Shown piece by piece: positions 60,763 through 64,000 of a stretch of DNA of 64,000 nucleotides (position 1 is its first letter; each line of letters begins with the position of its first letter). The DNA lies in NCBI GenBank assembly GCA_029718625.1, contig CM056376.1, positions 84,464,541 through 84,528,540 on the forward strand. Reading direction: 5' to 3'. The notes below the pieces were generated by a model. That model had not been told where the DNA came from and did no database searches. It worked only from the letters and a program-made list of their open reading frames with translations. The translations under genes were made by a program, and so were the position numbers. Origin of the DNA: Synaphobranchus kaupii (taxonomy: Eukaryota; Chordata; Actinopteri; Anguilliformes; Synaphobranchidae).

Positions 60763-61605
60763 TCTGGGGGTGGTCCTGGACGACCGGCTGGACTTCAAAG
60801 AGCACATCAGAGCGACGGCTCGGTCCTGCAGGTTCCTCCTGTACAACATCAGGAGGATTCAACCGTACCTGACCACCTACTCCACCCAGCTTCTTGTCCA
60901 GACCATGGTCACCTCACGCCTGGACTACTGCAACTCCCTGCTTGCAAGCCTACCAGCCTGCACCATTCTGCCTCTTCAACTGATCCAGAATGCAGCTGCC
61001 CAGCTTGTGTTCAACCTCCTGAAATTTTCCCATGTAACCCCCTGCTGAGGTCACTCCACTGGCTGCCAGTTGCAGCCAGGATCAGGTTCAAAGTTCTGAC
61101 CCTGACCTACACTGCAGCCAATAGGACAGGCCCCACCTACCTGCAGGACTTAATCCAGAACTATGTTCCTGCTCGACCACTTCGCTCTTCTACAGCAGGG
61201 CGACTCGCACTTCCCCCCCCCCCCCCCCCTCCGTCTCAAAGGCTCTCGCTCGTCCCGACTGCGGAGTTTTTCCACCTTAGCTCCTCAGTGGTGGAATGAA
61301 CTTCCCATTCCCCTACGTTCTACTCCAACCCTGCCTGCATTCTGTCGAGGCCTGAAGACACACCTCTTCAGACTCCACCTTGACTGATATTCTAACCTAG
61401 GAATATCAGTTCCCTGTGTTTACTAGTTCCCTGTGTTTTCCTGTCTGTTTATTATAGTTTATAATAGTACTTAGAATAGAAGTGTAGTATTGCTGATTTA
61501 CCCACAGCTTACTGTAGTGATCTTGATGTCTCTGTATGCACTTATTGTACGTCGCTTTGGATAAAAGCGTCTGCTAAATGAATGTAATGTAATGTAATAA
61601 CCACC
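60763..61605 (+). mobile_element. 5'-truncated L2-like LINE, 3' end
   Basis: Plus-strand frames encode the end of a reverse transcriptase: VVLDDRLDFKEHIRATARSC, TSRLDYCNSLLASLPA, LIQNAAAQLVFN, then in other frames LHWLPVAARIRFKVL and WWNELPIPLRS. The frame is broken several times. The element ends with the non-coding tail CGCTTTGGATAAAAGCGTCT and short ATGTA repeats, the standard 3' end of this teleost LINE group. The homopolymer C run at about 61206-61228 lies in the coding part. Confidence 0.88.
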
Positions 61606-61609
61606 AGGG

Positions 61610-62493
61610 GGCAGAAAAATAATAAAAATTAGCACGCTGGAGGATTTTTTTCTTAGTTGCTACAGAATATATTGAATCTTAATTGCATTGTGATCAAACA
61701 AATCAAAGGTTAGAAACATATGATGTTATGCTCTTAATTAGATGTGTTGACCCCTTTGGTGCATGAAATTGTCCGGCAGGTCACCTCATCTGAGACCCAA
61801 ATGAAATTGGTTAATTTGGTAATAGTGCATCAATGTGATGCACTAGTACAAAATTTTTCAAAGTCCTTTTTTTGCATTTTGTAGGGCACATGCAGGAAAG
61901 ATTACCCTAAATAAAATAAAAATTAATTAATGCTGCTGAGATATACAACCTGTTCTAGGAATTCAGACATTTCCAGCATATTATTCAGACAACTTCTATT
62001 AACCAGTTCAGAATCAGTTGATGTCTTCATAATGCTTCACCTATTCTCAATTTAATATCAACCTTTTCTAAACTGTGTCTTCTTTTTATAAACTAATATT
62101 AGATATGTCATTTGCAACACGCCAGTTATTAAAAATAAGCACACTTTAAATAAGCAAACTTTAGAAAAAGAAGAGGATTTATTTACTGTTTGTTCTGGAA
62201 ACCAATGTCCAGATATCCCCGAGATGTACAAATCCATTCCCATGAGGAAAAAAATATTCCTGAGGCTCAGGCCACAAAAAACAAAGGAATAATATTCCCT
62301 GGGACAGATTTAATGTGAACTTTGACTGGCTAATTACAATATGCAAACCAAATTATGTAACCAGACAGTCCAGCTTTAATAAGCCCTGGTGTCCTTTTTA
62401 AATATGCATATGGGTGCAGACCATTTCATTGAATTCCAGCCATTGATTCTCATCCCGTAGAACCTAATGTCAACACCACACTTAATAAATCCG

Positions 62494-62531
<38 letters not shown>

Positions 62532-63326
62532 AAAAGGGCAATAAATCACAGATATGATCACAGAATCAGTGTCGGCAGACGGGGAAGGCACTGACTTATG
62601 AATCAGTGGGGAAAATGAAAAAGAAAAAGTTTGCCCACAAAACAACTCAAGGCAGGACAAATAAACCCGTTCAAAAAGTACACATTCATAGACAAACAGC
62701 ACTACACTCAGACTAATCTCACTCCCCAAAAGGAACCGGAATCATATCTTGGCCAAGAAACAGCACCCAGAAACCTTTCTCCAGGTGGAAAGAGGAGGAG
62801 ACATCAAACACAAACAAGGTACTCGACAAATAATATGTTGAACAACAAGGCAAATGTGAACCAAGTCTGGGATGTCACACACCACTCTGACAAAAAAAGG
62901 TGGTAAGAAGAAAAAATCCCCACAATGATGGGATGTGTTGATAAGCCAACACAAGCCATTTCAGAGATTGTGAAGGGATAAATGGAGCACCATCTTTCTA
63001 TCTATAATTATTAATAATCTAACACAGGGGTTCCAAAACTGGCAACCCAGTAGGGGAGGTGGGCATTCCTCTGCAACTTTTCCTTTTGAATAATTGTTTA
63101 AAATTTCCATTTACACTTTAGGATAAAATAAACCCAGTTTACAAAAAGAGTTGTGCATATCATTGGTAATGTTTTGTCATGGTAAATACATTTGTGGCAT
63201 AGATCCATAGTAAACGATATCCCAGTTTAGACGGCTATTAGATAACATTGGTTTATCCATTTGAAAAGTTTATAATAGTGAGAATTCATAGCTAGTAGAT
63301 AGCCATTTTAGGGGTCATTTGTGAAC
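61610..63326. other. intergenic, no gene seen
   Basis: AT-rich DNA without recognisable exons. It holds a CA microsatellite (62492-62527) and a hAT-like GGGGTTCCAAAACTGG start near 63027. Open frames here are short and lack codon structure or conserved motifs. Confidence 0.5.
62492..62527. repeat. CA dinucleotide microsatellite
   Basis: About 17 uninterrupted AC repeats. Confidence 0.95.
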
Positions 63327-63334
63327 CTCTAATC

Positions 63335-63511
63335 CAGGGCTGCCCAACCCTGTTCCTGTCGGTTTTCATATCAACCCTAATTTGGCACACCTGATTCAAC
63401 TAATGAGCAGCTCAACAAGCTCTCTAGCTGTTGAATGAGGTGTGCTTTGTTAGGGTTGGAGTAAAAACCTACAGGACGATAGATCTCCAGGAAGATGGTT
63501 GGGCAGCCCTG
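63335..63511. mobile_element. 177-bp hAT MITE
   Basis: Inverted ends CAGGGCTGCCCAACCCTG and, at the right, GGTTGGGCAGCCCTG. Flanked by a perfect 8-bp target duplication CTCTAATC (63327-63334 and 63512-63519). Non-coding and too short to be autonomous. Confidence 0.9.
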
Positions 63512-63592
63512 CTCTAATCCAACACGCAGTAATTAAAGGCATAGTAGAAGGTTACGGTAGCAGAATGATCTCATCCACTCATGTGACATCGC

Positions 63593-63612
63593 CAACCCTA
63601 ACCCTAACCCTA
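63593..63612. repeat. short interstitial telomere-like run
   Basis: Three consecutive CCCTAA-type hexamers on the plus strand. Too short to imply a chromosome end. Confidence 0.7.
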
Positions 63613-64000
63613 GCTGAATCTAGGAGGGCATTGTACACACGGACAGTTCTGCTTGCAAGAGTTTGGCTTCTGGCATCTCCCACCTCAAACTCTTGACGAG
63701 GAGCAAGTACAAGGAAGCAGAAATTAATCTGAACTAATCACAAACAAATCAAAACTGCTTCAAAATCTAATTTAAACTTAAGAACCATATGGAACCAACA
63801 ACAACAAACAATATCTAAAGAAGGCAGCACCACACCAAGCAGTAGTACCAAGGTGTCTGAAGGTCAACCCATCTGCTATGCTGCAGTCAAAATAATAAAT
63901 TTCCACTGAAGATTCCAAATGGATAAAACCAGGTGTGTCACAATGTGCTATTAAAACACGTTTAAGAAAGCGTCATTTTCATTACAGATACAGCATGTCC

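Noticed and set aside
63593..63612. Chromosome end
   Set aside because: Only three hexamers, surrounded by ordinary interspersed repeats.

Overview
This is vertebrate, almost certainly teleost, genomic DNA. Genes are split into short exons with GT-AG introns. The repeats are typical of fish genomes: Tc1/mariner elements with DD34E transposase relics, hAT elements with 8-bp target duplications, LTRs with TG...CA ends and 5-bp target duplications, and an L2-like LINE with the familiar CGCTTTGGATAAAAGCG tail. There are no bacterial operons, CRISPR arrays or phage genes.

The main feature is a tandem array of four copies of a minus-strand gene that I recognise as histidine ammonia-lyase (histidase, hal). 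Seventeen coding exons can be placed in each complete copy, with consistent splice phases. They join to 522 codons plus a stop, covering the whole catalytic core: YGINTGFGK, the GASGDLAPL active-site loop (Ala-Ser-Gly precursor of the MIO cofactor), [18 protein letters not shown] and [14 protein letters not shown]. The repeat unit is 13,924 bp between copies 2 and 3. The unit starts are marked by an 11-bp inverted repeat at 5848, 18825, 32749 and 46673. Copies 2 (20495-30273) and 3 (34419-44197) read through intact. Copy 1 (6562-16349) carries an extra C in one exon and hits a stop in the next. Copy 4 (48340-57535) is a clear pseudogene: a 526-bp deletion removes two exons, another exon has a 1-bp deletion, and the copy ends abruptly at a Tc1-like foldback element. 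The N-terminal region of about 110 residues found in typical vertebrate histidase, and the start codon, were not located in any copy.

Layout. 1-1330: minisatellite, hAT-like debris and the first coding exon of cep83 (minus strand). 1349-4996: an inverted-repeat element next to a large imperfect palindrome carrying integrase-like exons and a nested Tc1 fragment. 5000-5847: unique intergenic DNA. 5848-57971: the hal array. Each unit holds an intronic Tc1-like element, an intronic 1-kb hAT element and an intronic LTR-like fragment. The three internal spacers also hold a solo LTR and a small MITE, both absent at the left edge of the array. 57972-59133: Tc1-type foldback. 59135-64000: repeat-rich DNA (hAT end, Tc1 transposase relic, L2-like LINE 3' end, CA microsatellite, hAT MITE, short telomere-like run) with no gene that I can support.

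The hal copies would each encode the same enzyme (L-histidine to urocanate plus ammonia, the first step of histidine breakdown in the cytosol). If real and expressed, the array would change gene dosage rather than form a multi-gene pathway. Shared and private variants show that the intronic transposons predate the amplification, that the solo LTR and MITE are present in three spacers but not at the left edge, and that sequence has been exchanged between copies.
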